A DNA stretch of 64,000 nt from NCBI GenBank assembly GCA_032906765.1, contig JAJTZB010000001.1, positions 1 through 64,000 of the forward strand, in the 5' to 3' direction. This document shows, in pieces, positions 32,972 through 41,606 of this stretch (position 1 is its first letter; the number at the start of each line of letters is the position of its first letter). The DNA is from Nitrososphaerales archaeon (lineage in GTDB: Archaea > Thermoproteota > Nitrososphaeria > Nitrososphaerales > Gagatemarchaeaceae). The position numbers were made by a program, and so were the translations under genes. The notes under the pieces are model-generated. The model saw only the letters and a program-made list of their open reading frames with translations, did not search any database and was not told where the DNA came from.

Positions 32972-33094
32972 CTCGCGATAAGGTCGGGAACGGCGTCCCA
33001 TCAAGAAACCTGAAAGAAAATTTCTCGCGAGCGGCCGAAGATGTGATTCTCGAAATGTGTAAATAACGCGCAGGGATGCAGCTTCCGAAGCTCG

Positions 33095-33457
33095 ATGCAG
33101 GAACGAGAGAGACGCAATGGTTTCCATTGGATGTGGCTAGGCCTAGCAGTGATGTTCATACTCATCGGGGCCGGAGTCTTCATCTCGAGTGTTTTCAGGC
33201 CTGCGACCGCACCTGTGACGATGATGTCGTTCCCATTCGATTTCGGTTGGATCTGGGGGCTGGTCGGGATAGTCTTCGTAGTATGGATCTTCAGTTGGGG
33301 GTTCAGGTGGGCCTGGGGCCCTTCGAGGAGATACTACAGGCAGAGCTACTGGTACCGCGACGACGCGCACGAGATACTGAGGCAGAGATATGCTCGTGGC
33401 GAGATAACCAAAGATCAGTTTGACCAGATGACTCGAGACCTAGAACAGCACGGCTGA
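33095..33457 (+). CDS. SHOCT-domain small membrane protein
   Basis: A 120-residue protein with two transmembrane segments (WLGLAVMFILIGAGVFISSV; WGLVGIVFVVWIFSWGF) followed by a cytoplasmic SHOCT helix pair, AHEILRQRYARGEITKDQFD. SHOCT domains are found at membrane-protein ends and are thought to aid oligomerisation. The ATG at 33095 is about 30 nt after TGTAAATAACG. Role unknown. Confidence 0.8.
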   Translation: MQERERRNGFHWMWLGLAVMFILIGAGVFISSVFRPATAPVTMMSFPFDFGWIWGLVGIVFVVWIFSWGFRWAWGPSRRYYRQSYWYRDDAHEILRQRYARGEITKDQFDQMTRDLEQHG

Positions 33458-33494
33458 GCAAGTCTAGTCAATGTCAAGAGAACCGAGCTGGGGC

Positions 33495-35387
33495 TCACGC
33501 CGCGCCTGAGAGTCGCTCTTTGAGCAGTCTCCCGACCAGTCCGCCGTCCGCCCTTCCCCTGGCACGTTTCATGACCTCGCCCATGAGCGGCGAGAAAGCC
33601 GCTTCACCCCGCTCGGAGACGAGTTTCTTCTCCTCCTGAATTACTCTGTCAATCAATGAAAGCAGCTCCTCCTGCGTCATAGGGACCAACCCGAGCTTGG
33701 CTACGGCGGTGGTAACGTCTTCAGATTGCCCCTTTCCCACGATCCTCAATACGTCAGTGGCTGCTTCCTTCGCTAGCTTTCCTCCAGCAATTGCGTCGAG
33801 GACATCGCTGAGGACCTGGTCCGTCATCTTCTCCTCGTTCACTCCCTCCCTCGCGAGCCTGACAGGGACGTCGAGCAGTATCGAGGCAATGAGCGACGGC
33901 TCGAGGCGAAGTCGCCTTGACAGGTTCTCGAACAGGGGCGCCCTGTCAGAGTCGTAGAGCTTGAGGGCCATCTCGCCGCTAAGCGAGTAGTCCTTCTCGT
34001 ACCTCTTGACCTTAGCGTCCCAAGGTTCAGGCGCCAACTCTGCGACCCTCCTGAGCCTGTCGAGTGTGACCACCATTACTGGAATGTCAGTCTCGGGATA
34101 CATCCTCTGCGCTCCAGGCCTTGGACGCAGAAAGCGCGTCTCGCCGTCATTTGTGGCGGCCCGCGTTTCCGCGGGCACACCAGCTGGGGCCTGCCTCAGC
34201 CTTTCTTCGATGAGCTCGACTGTGGTGTCCACCCTCTCCGGTTCGCCGGCAACCAGCACGAGCCCATCGTCCTTCGATGCGTCGACCTCACGCCTGAGTG
34301 CGCCTTCCTCTTCTGCGCCTATCCCTTGCTTCGCGAACTCGTCCGAGTGGATTACGCCTCCCAGCGAGTTCACCCTGGCGACCTCCGCGAGCTCCCGACC
34401 TAGCCTCACGCCCGGATAGGGCTCCCATCCCAGCAGGCCGCGGAGACCCGCGACCGTAATGCAGACGACCTTGCCGTCGTCTCTCATTTGCCTGTGTATC
34501 ACCTTGGAGCCGGTAGCCGAGAACTGCGAGGAAACATCGCTGTGGCGGCAGCGGGCGTCCTTGATCTTCCTCTTGACAATCTCTTCGGCGACCTTGATCA
34601 GGCCCATCTGTCTGGCAGCTTCGTACGCCACCACCTTCGGCAAGAGGTTCAGCTTCTGCACTCCCTTGACCTCCACCACCTTTCCCCCCATCACAGACAC
34701 GTTCAGGTCCTGCCGTATCGTTCCCAGCCCCCTCGCCGCACGCCCCGTGGACCTGAGCACCCGACCGAGATGGAGGGCGACGTCGCTGATTGCGTCCGGT
34801 GTTGCTGTGACTGGGTCCAGTGCTATCTCGACGAGTGGGACGCCGAGCCTGTCAAGCCCGAAGCGCCTCGACCGGGCATCCTCATCTAGTATCCTCGCAG
34901 CGTCCTCCTCTACGGTCACAGTCTGCACGCCAATCTTCATTCCTCGAGCGGTGAGGGCCCCGCCGAGCGCTATGATTGCTGTCCTCTGGAAGCCGGAAGT
35001 GTTCGAGCCGTCGATTACTATCTTCCTCATCACGTGAACCTCGTCGAGGACGCTCGAGCCGAGCAGGCTCGCAATCAAGACGCACCCGTCGACCGCTTCC
35101 GCGTTTAGAGGATGAGGAGGTTCTTCGTCTGCCTCAACAAGGCAGGAGGACTCCGGGCTCCAGGCGTAGACATTCGACTTTCCCTTCAAGAACTCGAAGA
35201 CTGCCGCTGGGTCGACCCTGCCAGTCTCGCTTTGCGCCGGCCTTAGCCTCCGCTCGAAAGAGTAGGGGAGCTCGTCCGACTTGGCGATTGGGCAGGCGCA
35301 AAAAAGCTTGGTCGATGTGGCGAGCTGTTGGTGGATTTCGAGCCCCACCTTCAGGTTGATCTTTTCTGGGTCGAAGGGGAAATCCAA
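33495..35387 (-). CDS. gatE: Glu-tRNA(Gln) amidotransferase subunit E
   Basis: A 630-residue archaeal amidotransferase subunit that, with GatD, converts Glu-tRNA(Gln) to Gln-tRNA(Gln). The GatB-like kinase domain starts INLKVGLEIHQQLATSTKLF and includes FERRLRPAQSE and VHVMRKIVIDGSNTSGFQRT. An AspRS-like inserted region (~residues 290-410) follows, and the tRNA-binding YqeY-type tail ends with MKRARGRADGGLVGRLLKER. The presence of GatDE implies there is no GlnRS. It starts 5 bp after gatD in a two-gene operon. Confidence 0.95.
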   Translation of the reverse strand: MDFPFDPEKINLKVGLEIHQQLATSTKLFCACPIAKSDELPYSFERRLRPAQSETGRVDPAAVFEFLKGKSNVYAWSPESSCLVEADEEPPHPLNAEAVDGCVLIASLLGSSVLDEVHVMRKIVIDGSNTSGFQRTAIIALGGALTARGMKIGVQTVTVEEDAARILDEDARSRRFGLDRLGVPLVEIALDPVTATPDAISDVALHLGRVLRSTGRAARGLGTIRQDLNVSVMGGKVVEVKGVQKLNLLPKVVAYEAARQMGLIKVAEEIVKRKIKDARCRHSDVSSQFSATGSKVIHRQMRDDGKVVCITVAGLRGLLGWEPYPGVRLGRELAEVARVNSLGGVIHSDEFAKQGIGAEEEGALRREVDASKDDGLVLVAGEPERVDTTVELIEERLRQAPAGVPAETRAATNDGETRFLRPRPGAQRMYPETDIPVMVVTLDRLRRVAELAPEPWDAKVKRYEKDYSLSGEMALKLYDSDRAPLFENLSRRLRLEPSLIASILLDVPVRLAREGVNEEKMTDQVLSDVLDAIAGGKLAKEAATDVLRIVGKGQSEDVTTAVAKLGLVPMTQEELLSLIDRVIQEEKKLVSERGEAAFSPLMGEVMKRARGRADGGLVGRLLKERLSGAA

Positions 35388-35392
35388 GGGCC

Positions 35393-36709
35393 TCAGCTTG
35401 GGAATAGGCGGGCGGTCGTCTCTCCCGCCAGATTCTGCACCATCAGTCGCTTGGCTTCTTCCGGAGTCTTAGTGTTGCCCAACGCCCACATGGCCTTTAC
35501 GAGGGCCGTCTCTGCGAGCATATCATCGAGGGGAACGACTCCCGCCGCAATCAAGTCCCTGCCTGTGTCGTAGACCTCCAAGTCGACTCGGCCGTTGATG
35601 CACTGGGAGGTCATGAATGCGAGTCCGCCCTTTGAGATGTAGTTTCGCAGGGCCGTCACGTTCCTGGAGTTCACGTGGCCCAATCCCGTACCCTCAATCA
35701 CAAGCGCCCTAGTGCCTTGGCTCTCGAGCGCTTCGACAAACGAAGGGGGCATTGTTGGATAGAACTTCACGAGCGCCACCCTCTCGTCGAAGGCGGTCCT
35801 GGGTTTGAAGTCAGAACCGTGCCCTCGATGTGGAAGGGAGTCGTCTAAATGATCGAACCCAGACCTTCCCCAGATGGCTGCCAGTGGGACGCCGACGGAC
35901 TTGAAAGCGTCACGCGCACTTGTGTGGAACTTCCTCACTCTCGTCCCGCGATGGAAGGCTACCCTGTCGTCGCTTTCGTCGAGATGCATCGCGACGTAGA
36001 TGCCTGAGAAGCCGGCGCCCGCGGCTGCTGTCACAGAGCCGAGGAGGTTGAGGGTCGCGTCAGTCGACGGCCTGTCCGAGGACCTCTGCGCTGCAGTTAT
36101 GACGACAGGGATTGGCACCCCTGAAAGCGCGAAACTCAGCGCAGCGGCCGTGTATCCCAGAGTATCAGTCCCCTGTGTGATCACGACCCCATCGAACCTG
36201 TCTTGCACGGCCCTCATCACCCTCTCGGCAAGCTTCGACCAATGCGAACTCTCGACGTTCTCGCTGAAGATGCTGAACATTACTTCGGGTTCTACATTGG
36301 CGACCTCAGAAAGTTCCGGAATGAGGGCGTAGAGTTCGTCGGAGGTGACCACAGGGTGCACTCCCCCCGTCCTGTAGTCGACCCTGCTCGCGATGGTGCC
36401 GCCAGTGCTGACTATCAGGACCCTGGGCAACCCCTCCTTTGATTTCGGGGTCGGGGGGACGACGAAGGAAGGCTTCTCGCCCTTCGCCTTGACTTTCACT
36501 CCCTTGAGTTTAGAGACTGCAAGACCGACGTTGTAGCCGCTGCGAAGCTTCAGGACAATGTGCTCGTCGTCCGAGTAGAGATAGCGCGGAACCAGTGTAC
36601 CTGTGACCTCGCCCCAACCCGTGGTGACCTCGAGTACGTCTCCGATAGTCGCACCCGCTCTCTTGAGAAGCTCAAGCGCAGCTCCCCTGTAACCTGCGAG
36701 ACCGTCCAT
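35393..36709 (-). CDS. gatD: Glu-tRNA(Gln) amidotransferase subunit D
   Basis: The glutaminase/asparaginase-like partner of GatE, 438 residues. The N-terminal ~75-residue beta barrel (TTGWGEVTGTLVPRYLYSDD) is typical of GatD. The asparaginase core has LIVSTGGTIASRVDYRTGGV (first catalytic Thr) and VITQGTDTLGYTAAAL (second Thr with Asp), plus an AAQRSSDRPSTDATLN segment. It generates ammonia from glutamine or asparagine and channels it to GatE. Its TATA box touches the end of the adjacent TnpB element. Confidence 0.95.
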   Translation of the reverse strand: MDGLAGYRGAALELLKRAGATIGDVLEVTTGWGEVTGTLVPRYLYSDDEHIVLKLRSGYNVGLAVSKLKGVKVKAKGEKPSFVVPPTPKSKEGLPRVLIVSTGGTIASRVDYRTGGVHPVVTSDELYALIPELSEVANVEPEVMFSIFSENVESSHWSKLAERVMRAVQDRFDGVVITQGTDTLGYTAAALSFALSGVPIPVVITAAQRSSDRPSTDATLNLLGSVTAAAGAGFSGIYVAMHLDESDDRVAFHRGTRVRKFHTSARDAFKSVGVPLAAIWGRSGFDHLDDSLPHRGHGSDFKPRTAFDERVALVKFYPTMPPSFVEALESQGTRALVIEGTGLGHVNSRNVTALRNYISKGGLAFMTSQCINGRVDLEVYDTGRDLIAAGVVPLDDMLAETALVKAMWALGNTKTPEEAKRLMVQNLAGETTARLFPS

Positions 36710-36734
36710 GCAACGTGCTTCGAGCCTCGTCAGT

Positions 36735-36742
36735 CTTTAAAG
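36735..36742 (-). promoter_or_regulatory. TATA box of gatD at the edge of the TnpB element
   Basis: CTTTAAAG is centred ~29 nt before the gatD ATG (36709). Its outermost two bases are already the first bases of the TnpB element's inverted repeat (36741), so the BRE of gatD is supplied by the element. Confidence 0.6.
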
Positions 36743-37988
36743 TTCTGCTAAGTTGTCGAGACATGCCCTAACCACCTAACTTCGGGACTTCTGCTCGGAG
36801 GATTGGAGCCGTCGTCGCCTCGTTCCCCTTCACAGCTTCATCTGTGCCCCGCGCTCCTGCCTGAACCATTGGCAGACATGGTATCTTCCCGCGCCTCTCG
36901 ATGTTCACCGCAGCATTGAGGTCGCGGTCGAGCTGGCACCCACACGATGGGCATTGCCAACTCCGTTCCGTTATCTTCAGCTTCTTGTTGACATGGTGGC
37001 AGTAAGAGCATTCCTTGGATGTATTCCTAGGATTGACGAACTCGACCTGGACTCCGGCCCACGCCGCCTTGTAAGCAATCTGCTGTTGGAGCTGTCGGAA
37101 TGGCCAGAGGTTGGCCCTTCGGCGGGAGTCGCGTCCCTTTCCATTCCCCTTCCTGTGGGCCTTCCGAATCCCATTGAGTCGTTCAAGGATTATTGCCTGC
37201 CTGTTCTTGACGGCCTTCTCAACGACCTGCTTGGAGATGACGTTGAGGGTTTGCGTGACGCGTTCCTTCTCCCTCCTTGAACCAGCGAATTTCCGCTTCA
37301 ACCGCCTGTCGTTGGGATGCCTAGCGTAGAACTCGCTGCGCCTGACACCATATTCAGTGTGAAGTCGCGCGACTTTGGAGAGGTCGATTCGGGTGCCATC
37401 GCTCCCAACAATGGATTTGTGGTTCAGGTCGTATCCGACCTTTCTCAGGGGCTCGGCGACCGCCGTCTCTTTCGAGAAGGCGATGACGATTGTGAAGTCG
37501 GTCATAGTCACCGAGCCCCGCTTGAGGGTCGTGTTCATCAGGAAGGAACGTTGCCAGTCGCCGTATTGAAGAGGTATCAGGATTCGCTGGCCTTTCCTGT
37601 TTGGGAGGCTAAGTATGCCGTAGTTGAGGGAGTAGCTGGCGGAGTCCATCTTGAGCATTAGCCTAGAAGCGAATGGCTCCCGCTGCCAGCGGCGGTGCTT
37701 CTTGACTATCGACCAGGCGATCTCGGCCACGGAGTAAGGGTAGCAGGAGACGACGCCATATCGCTCCCGGAACTCGCGGTAGATGCGACTGCGTAGTTTC
37801 AAGCGACCCTTGATGCTCTCGACAAGGCAGATGTGGATAGCCTGGTTCACCATCATACGAAAGTTTTCGAGGAGTTCTCTCGTCTCTGATGTGGGTTTGT
37901 ACGTGAACCTGACGGCCTTGACCGACTTCACGATTACATTGTTTTGGTTTCTATTTGACCGCCCATGCCTCAACCACCTAACAGAACT
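36741..37988 (-). mobile_element. TnpB-only transposable element 1 with degenerate terminal inverted repeats
   Basis: The ends 36741-36765 and 37964-37988 are inverted repeats matching at 20 of 25 positions, both beginning AGTTCTG. The segment also carries a 19-bp direct repeat, CATGCC(CT/TC)AACCACCTAAC, at 36762-36780 and 37964-37982. No target duplication is visible, so this copy looks older than the one at 52913. Layout matches that copy: tnpB starts 57 bp from one end and its stop is 27 bp from the other. There is no tnpA. Confidence 0.7.
36768..37931 (-). CDS. tnpB: TnpB RNA-guided endonuclease (IS200/IS605-type OrfB), copy 1
   Basis: A 387-residue TnpB. RuvC-like catalytic motifs are all present: VGYDLNHKSIVGSDG (first Asp), IILERLNGIRKAHRKGNG (Glu), and DRDLNAAVNI (last Asp). 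The zinc finger CSYCHHVNKK ... CPSCGCQ is complete. TnpB is the ancestor of Cas12 and cuts DNA guided by an RNA from the element end. The GTG at 37931 is chosen because family homology begins there and TCAAATAG lies ~20 nt upstream; the open frame extends to 38324 into non-homologous DNA. The stop lies 27 bp from the element end, so any guide scaffold must lie within the 3' coding part. Confidence 0.88.
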   Translation of the reverse strand: MKSVKAVRFTYKPTSETRELLENFRMMVNQAIHICLVESIKGRLKLRSRIYREFRERYGVVSCYPYSVAEIAWSIVKKHRRWQREPFASRLMLKMDSASYSLNYGILSLPNRKGQRILIPLQYGDWQRSFLMNTTLKRGSVTMTDFTIVIAFSKETAVAEPLRKVGYDLNHKSIVGSDGTRIDLSKVARLHTEYGVRRSEFYARHPNDRRLKRKFAGSRREKERVTQTLNVISKQVVEKAVKNRQAIILERLNGIRKAHRKGNGKGRDSRRRANLWPFRQLQQQIAYKAAWAGVQVEFVNPRNTSKECSYCHHVNKKLKITERSWQCPSCGCQLDRDLNAAVNIERRGKIPCLPMVQAGARGTDEAVKGNEATTAPILRAEVPKLGG

Positions 37989-38005
37989 GCATCGTGCTTG
38001 GAAAG

Positions 38006-38015
38006 GCTTTATTGC
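38006..38015 (+). promoter_or_regulatory. TATA box of the ABC transporter operon
   Basis: GCTTTATTGC lies ~50 nt before the ATG at 38059, leaving a short leader with GAGGA near 38047-38051. The TnpB element ends 18 bp upstream. Confidence 0.45.
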
Positions 38016-38058
38016 GCCGCAGAAGCAGGAGCCGCAGAGATTCCAGAGGAGAGTATGG

Positions 38059-39057
38059 ATGTCTGCTGAGAGGAGAGTGAGCGTCGAGGTCTCGGACCTC
38101 AGCCGCGAGTTCAAGACCAAGGAGAGCCCCGTCGTAGCCCTGGACAGGGTGGGGCTGAAGGTGTACGAGGGGGAGGTCTTCGGCGTGCTAGGTCCCAACG
38201 GCGCGGGCAAGACCACCATGATCAGGATACTCGCGACACTTCTGCTGCCGACCGGGGGCTGGGCGAAGGTGATCGGATTCGACGTCGCCACCGAACCCGA
38301 GAAGGTTAGACGCGTCATCAACATGGCAAGCGGGGCAGAGAAGGCAGGCTACGACTTCATCAGCGCCAAGAGGAACCTCTGGTTCTTCTCCCAGCTCTAC
38401 GGGATACCGACCGATGAAGCCGAGAAGCGCATAACAGAGCTCTCGGAGATGCTCGGCCTCACGAAGTACTTGGAGAGGAAGTTCTACGCGCTATCAACCG
38501 GGTACAGACAGAGGGCAACCATCGCAAGAGCGTTCATCAACGACCCCAAGGTCGTCTTCCTTGACGAGCCCACGATAGGCCTGGACGTCATGACTGCGCT
38601 CAGTATCAGGGAGTTCCTCAAGGCTCAGGCGAAGCAGCATGGCAGGACGATAATCCTCGCGACTCACAACATGGCGGAGGTGGAGGCAATCTGCGACAGG
38701 GTCGCTATCATTGACAAGGGGAAGATCATTGCCTCTGGAACCCCAGATGCTCTGAAGAGGTCTTTCGGAGCACCCGCGCTCGTGATGGAGGTCTCACCTC
38801 CTCCGACCAGTCTGGACATGCTCGCCAAGGTTCCCGGCGTGAAGGGGTTCACCTCGACCGCTGATGAGGAGAGGGGCCTGTCCACAGTCCAGGTTGTCGT
38901 GGAGAACGACGGAGCGGCGTCGGAAGCGGTGAAGGTCGTCGAAAGGGCCGGGCACAAGGTCGTCGCGACGTGGCGCAAGGCTGCGACGTTGGAGGAGGTG
39001 TTCGTGGCGCTCGTCGGCCGCGGTTTCAAAGAGAGGGAGGAGCAAGGTGAAGAGTAG
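38059..39057 (+). CDS. ABC transporter ATP-binding protein (DrrA/export type)
   Basis: A 332-residue ATPase. Walker A is GVLGPNGAGKTTMIR, the signature is ALSTGYRQRATIARAF (a variant of LSGGQ with a Tyr), and Walker B is VVFLDEPTIGLDV, followed by H-loop ILATHNM. The C-terminal ~90 residues match the DrrA-like extension. It powers the two permeases encoded next, with overlapping genes. The start at 38059 (MSAERRVSVEVSDLSREF) is chosen over an in-frame start at 37783 that lies within the TnpB element. Confidence 0.92.
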   Translation: MSAERRVSVEVSDLSREFKTKESPVVALDRVGLKVYEGEVFGVLGPNGAGKTTMIRILATLLLPTGGWAKVIGFDVATEPEKVRRVINMASGAEKAGYDFISAKRNLWFFSQLYGIPTDEAEKRITELSEMLGLTKYLERKFYALSTGYRQRATIARAFINDPKVVFLDEPTIGLDVMTALSIREFLKAQAKQHGRTIILATHNMAEVEAICDRVAIIDKGKIIASGTPDALKRSFGAPALVMEVSPPPTSLDMLAKVPGVKGFTSTADEERGLSTVQVVVENDGAASEAVKVVERAGHKVVATWRKAATLEEVFVALVGRGFKEREEQGEE

Positions 39058-39856
39058 CGCCTGGTTGAGGGCGATGAAGGCGAGGGCTCTCGTAAGGCTC
39101 TGGAGCATTTTCGGCGAGCCCCTGTGGATAGTGGTCAACATGGGTTTCCCAGTCCTGTCCTCGCTGGCCCTCTCGCTTCTCTACGTCAGCGCGGGCCTGG
39201 CCGCGTACACGGGTTTCGCAATCCTGGGAGGTGTGATGGTGTCTTTCTGGGGCAACGTCCTCTGGTCGATGGCGAGCCAGTTCAACTGGGATAAGGAGGA
39301 AGGCCTCTTCGAGGTGTATCTCACTTCGCCAACCCCGATGAGCGCGCTCTTGATCGGGATGTCGGTGGGCGGGATAGTAGGCACGGTGCCGTCTGCGGCG
39401 ATCGTGACGGCCATCGGATGGGCTCTGTTCCACCCTCCAATCGCCCCTTCCTGGGGCGCCGTGATACTAACTTTCAGTCTCACCCTGACCGCGCTCTATG
39501 CCATGGGGATGACACTGTCGTCCCTGTACCTTGCGGACGGCAGGTCGGCTGAGTCGCTGAACGAAGTCCTTCAGGAGCCCGTGTCGATGCTCTCAGGCGT
39601 CTACTTCCCGTCGATAGGCAACTTCTCTCCTTTCCCGTTCGCGCTCCAAGTCGCAGCATCGCTGATACCCCTCACCCTTGGGATGGACGCGCTGCGCAGG
39701 TCACTTTTCTTCTCTCAAGGGCTTGCTGCCGTCTGGCCCAACCTGGTTGCCCTCGCAGTGATGTCGGTTGTCCTACTCGGTTTGGCGAGCTTCGCGCTGA
39801 GGGCGCTCGAGAACAAGGGGAGGAGGGATGGGACGATAACGGTGAGAATAAGATGA
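39047..39856 (+). CDS. ABC-2 type permease, first subunit
   Basis: A 269-residue membrane protein with six predicted helices and the ABC-2 fold (GLFEVYLTSPTPMSALLIGM is the typical conserved cytoplasmic loop). It begins with GTG inside the ATPase gene (11-bp overlap) and overlaps the next permease gene by 4 bp. Together the three form an export system for an unknown lipid, glycan or drug. Confidence 0.87.
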   Translation: MKSSAWLRAMKARALVRLWSIFGEPLWIVVNMGFPVLSSLALSLLYVSAGLAAYTGFAILGGVMVSFWGNVLWSMASQFNWDKEEGLFEVYLTSPTPMSALLIGMSVGGIVGTVPSAAIVTAIGWALFHPPIAPSWGAVILTFSLTLTALYAMGMTLSSLYLADGRSAESLNEVLQEPVSMLSGVYFPSIGNFSPFPFALQVAASLIPLTLGMDALRRSLFFSQGLAAVWPNLVALAVMSVVLLGLASFALRALENKGRRDGTITVRIR

Positions 39857-40695
39857 TGATTAGCCTGAGGTCGCTCTTCGCGTCCGCGTGGATGGGAGTC
39901 CAGCACGACCTCTCCTGGACCAACCCGGGCGCTGCACTCATGCTGAGGACTGTCGCGCCCATAGCGTCGGCCATGACGACGTCGATAATCTACTGGTTCG
40001 GCTCGAGCACTGCGGGACTCTTCGACCCGACGAGGCTCGCGTTCGTCCTCGTCGGTTCTACACTGTACGCACACATCGCCTCTTACGCCTGGGTCCCGAC
40101 GCAGGCGATAGCTGAAGGGAAGAACCTCGGAGTCTTTCCTCACATCTACATCACTTCCCGTTCCTCTGCGCTCTACCTTGCTGGTAGGGCGCTCTCTGCG
40201 TTCGTGAACTCCACGATTACTTCGATGGCCGCCCTCGTCGTCGTCTACTATCTGTTGGGTTCCTTCTTTCACACCTCAATACCGCTCGTGATCACACCAG
40301 TCTCCGTAACGCTATTGGCCGTGGCGCTGCTCGTGAACATACCCGGCGCGTTAGGGCTCGGGTACTTCCTTGGGGCGTACGCGTTGTACGCGAGCAGGTT
40401 CGAGTGGGCCCTGCCGGGCTACATCGCTGGGCTGCTCATGGTCTTCTCTGGCGCCCTCTTCTCTCCGTCGATTCTCCCCTGGCCGGTCTCCGTGGGAGCA
40501 GCCGCCCTCCCCTACACCCAGTTCATCAATGCCGCCAGAGACGCCATCATCTACAACCTCCCCCAGGCGTACGCAACCGCGCTGCTGTATTGTGTAATAG
40601 GAGGGCTTGTCACGCTGGGGGCAGGCCTTTGGGTCTACTTCGCGGCTGAGAAGAAGGCGAGGAGGAGCGGCGTCATTGACAGGCGGCTCGCGTAA
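39853..40695 (+). CDS. ABC-2 type permease, second subunit
   Basis: A 280-residue, six-helix ABC-2 permease with EGKNLGVFPHIYITSRSSAL in the conserved loop position. It differs from the first permease, so the transporter is a heterodimer. The ATG overlaps the preceding stop. It ends 50 bp before the rhodanese start, which has its own promoter. Confidence 0.87.
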   Translation: MMISLRSLFASAWMGVQHDLSWTNPGAALMLRTVAPIASAMTTSIIYWFGSSTAGLFDPTRLAFVLVGSTLYAHIASYAWVPTQAIAEGKNLGVFPHIYITSRSSALYLAGRALSAFVNSTITSMAALVVVYYLLGSFFHTSIPLVITPVSVTLLAVALLVNIPGALGLGYFLGAYALYASRFEWALPGYIAGLLMVFSGALFSPSILPWPVSVGAAALPYTQFINAARDAIIYNLPQAYATALLYCVIGGLVTLGAGLWVYFAAEKKARRSGVIDRRLA

Positions 40696-40713
40696 CACAA
40701 GCAAGACGAAAGG

Positions 40714-40722
40714 CTTTAATGG
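40714..40722 (+). promoter_or_regulatory. TATA box of the rhodanese gene
   Basis: CTTTAATGG is ~28 nt before the ATG at 40746, fitting a leaderless transcript and favouring that start over the in-frame 40719. Confidence 0.5.
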
Positions 40723-40745
40723 CTGAATATCACATATGTTATAAC

Positions 40746-41606
40746 ATGAGTGGCTACACACACCCCGAGGTCCTCGTCAACACCGAGTGGGTCAGCCAGC
40801 ACCTGAATGACCCGAAGGTCATAATCGTCGAGGTAGACTACGACCCCGCGTCTAACTACTCCCTGGGCCACATCCCCGGGGCTGTCCTCTTCGACTGGCG
40901 GAAAGACCTGAACGACCCTGTGACGAGGGACATCCTGTCTAAGGAGCAGCTCGAGGACCTGATGGGGAGGAGTGGTGTTTCGAACGACACGACTGTGGTC
41001 CTCTACGGCGATTTCAACAACTGGTTCGCTGCGTACGCGTTCTGGGACCTGAAGTATTACAGGGTCGAGAACGTGAAGCTGATGGACGGCGGCAGGAAGA
41101 AGTGGCTGCTCGAGGACAGACTTGTCACCAAGGACGTCCCTGCATTCCCGCGGCAGACCTTCAGGGTGGGGTCGCCCGACGTGAAGGTCAGAACTTACAG
41201 GGAGGATGTGAGGAGGGCAATTGGCAAGAAGGAAAAGGTCCTCGTTGACGTCCGAGGACCGAAGGAGTTCAGCGGAGAGATCACGGCGCCCCCAGAGTAC
41301 CCGAACGAGCAGGCACAGAGAGGAGGGCACATTCCAGGCGCGAAGAACATACCTTGGGCGCAGGCTGTGAACGACTCTGACGGCACATTCAAGCCAAGGG
41401 AGCAGTTGGAGAAACTGTACGCCTCGGCTGGCGTGACCAAAGACAAGGAAATAATCACGTACTGCAGGATAGGCGAGCGGTCTTCCCACACGTGGTTCGT
41501 CCTGAAGTACCTATTGGGTTACCCAGAAGTCAGGAACTACGACGGGTCGTGGACGGAGTGGGGGAACTCGATCATGTACCCGATTGGGAAATCGGGGACT
41601 TCTTGA
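40746..41606 (+). CDS. Thiosulfate/3-mercaptopyruvate sulfurtransferase (two-domain rhodanese)
   Basis: A 286-residue protein with two rhodanese domains. The inactive first domain has YSLGHIPGAVLFDWRKDLND. The second carries KVLVDVRGPKEFSGE, GHIPGAKNIPWAQAVN and the active-site loop ITYCRIGERSSHTWFVL with the Cys that accepts sulfur. It would mobilise sulfane sulfur from thiosulfate or mercaptopyruvate. It is convergent with the GcvH/TusA-like gene, overlapping it by 35 bp; a joint role in sulfur relay is inferred. Confidence 0.9.
   Translation: MSGYTHPEVLVNTEWVSQHLNDPKVIIVEVDYDPASNYSLGHIPGAVLFDWRKDLNDPVTRDILSKEQLEDLMGRSGVSNDTTVVLYGDFNNWFAAYAFWDLKYYRVENVKLMDGGRKKWLLEDRLVTKDVPAFPRQTFRVGSPDVKVRTYREDVRRAIGKKEKVLVDVRGPKEFSGEITAPPEYPNEQAQRGGHIPGAKNIPWAQAVNDSDGTFKPREQLEKLYASAGVTKDKEIITYCRIGERSSHTWFVLKYLLGYPEVRNYDGSWTEWGNSIMYPIGKSGTS

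Noticed and set aside
37932-38324. N-terminal extension of TnpB copy 1
   Set aside because: No TnpB homology before 37931; the stretch runs out of the element and is antisense to the ABC ATPase start region.
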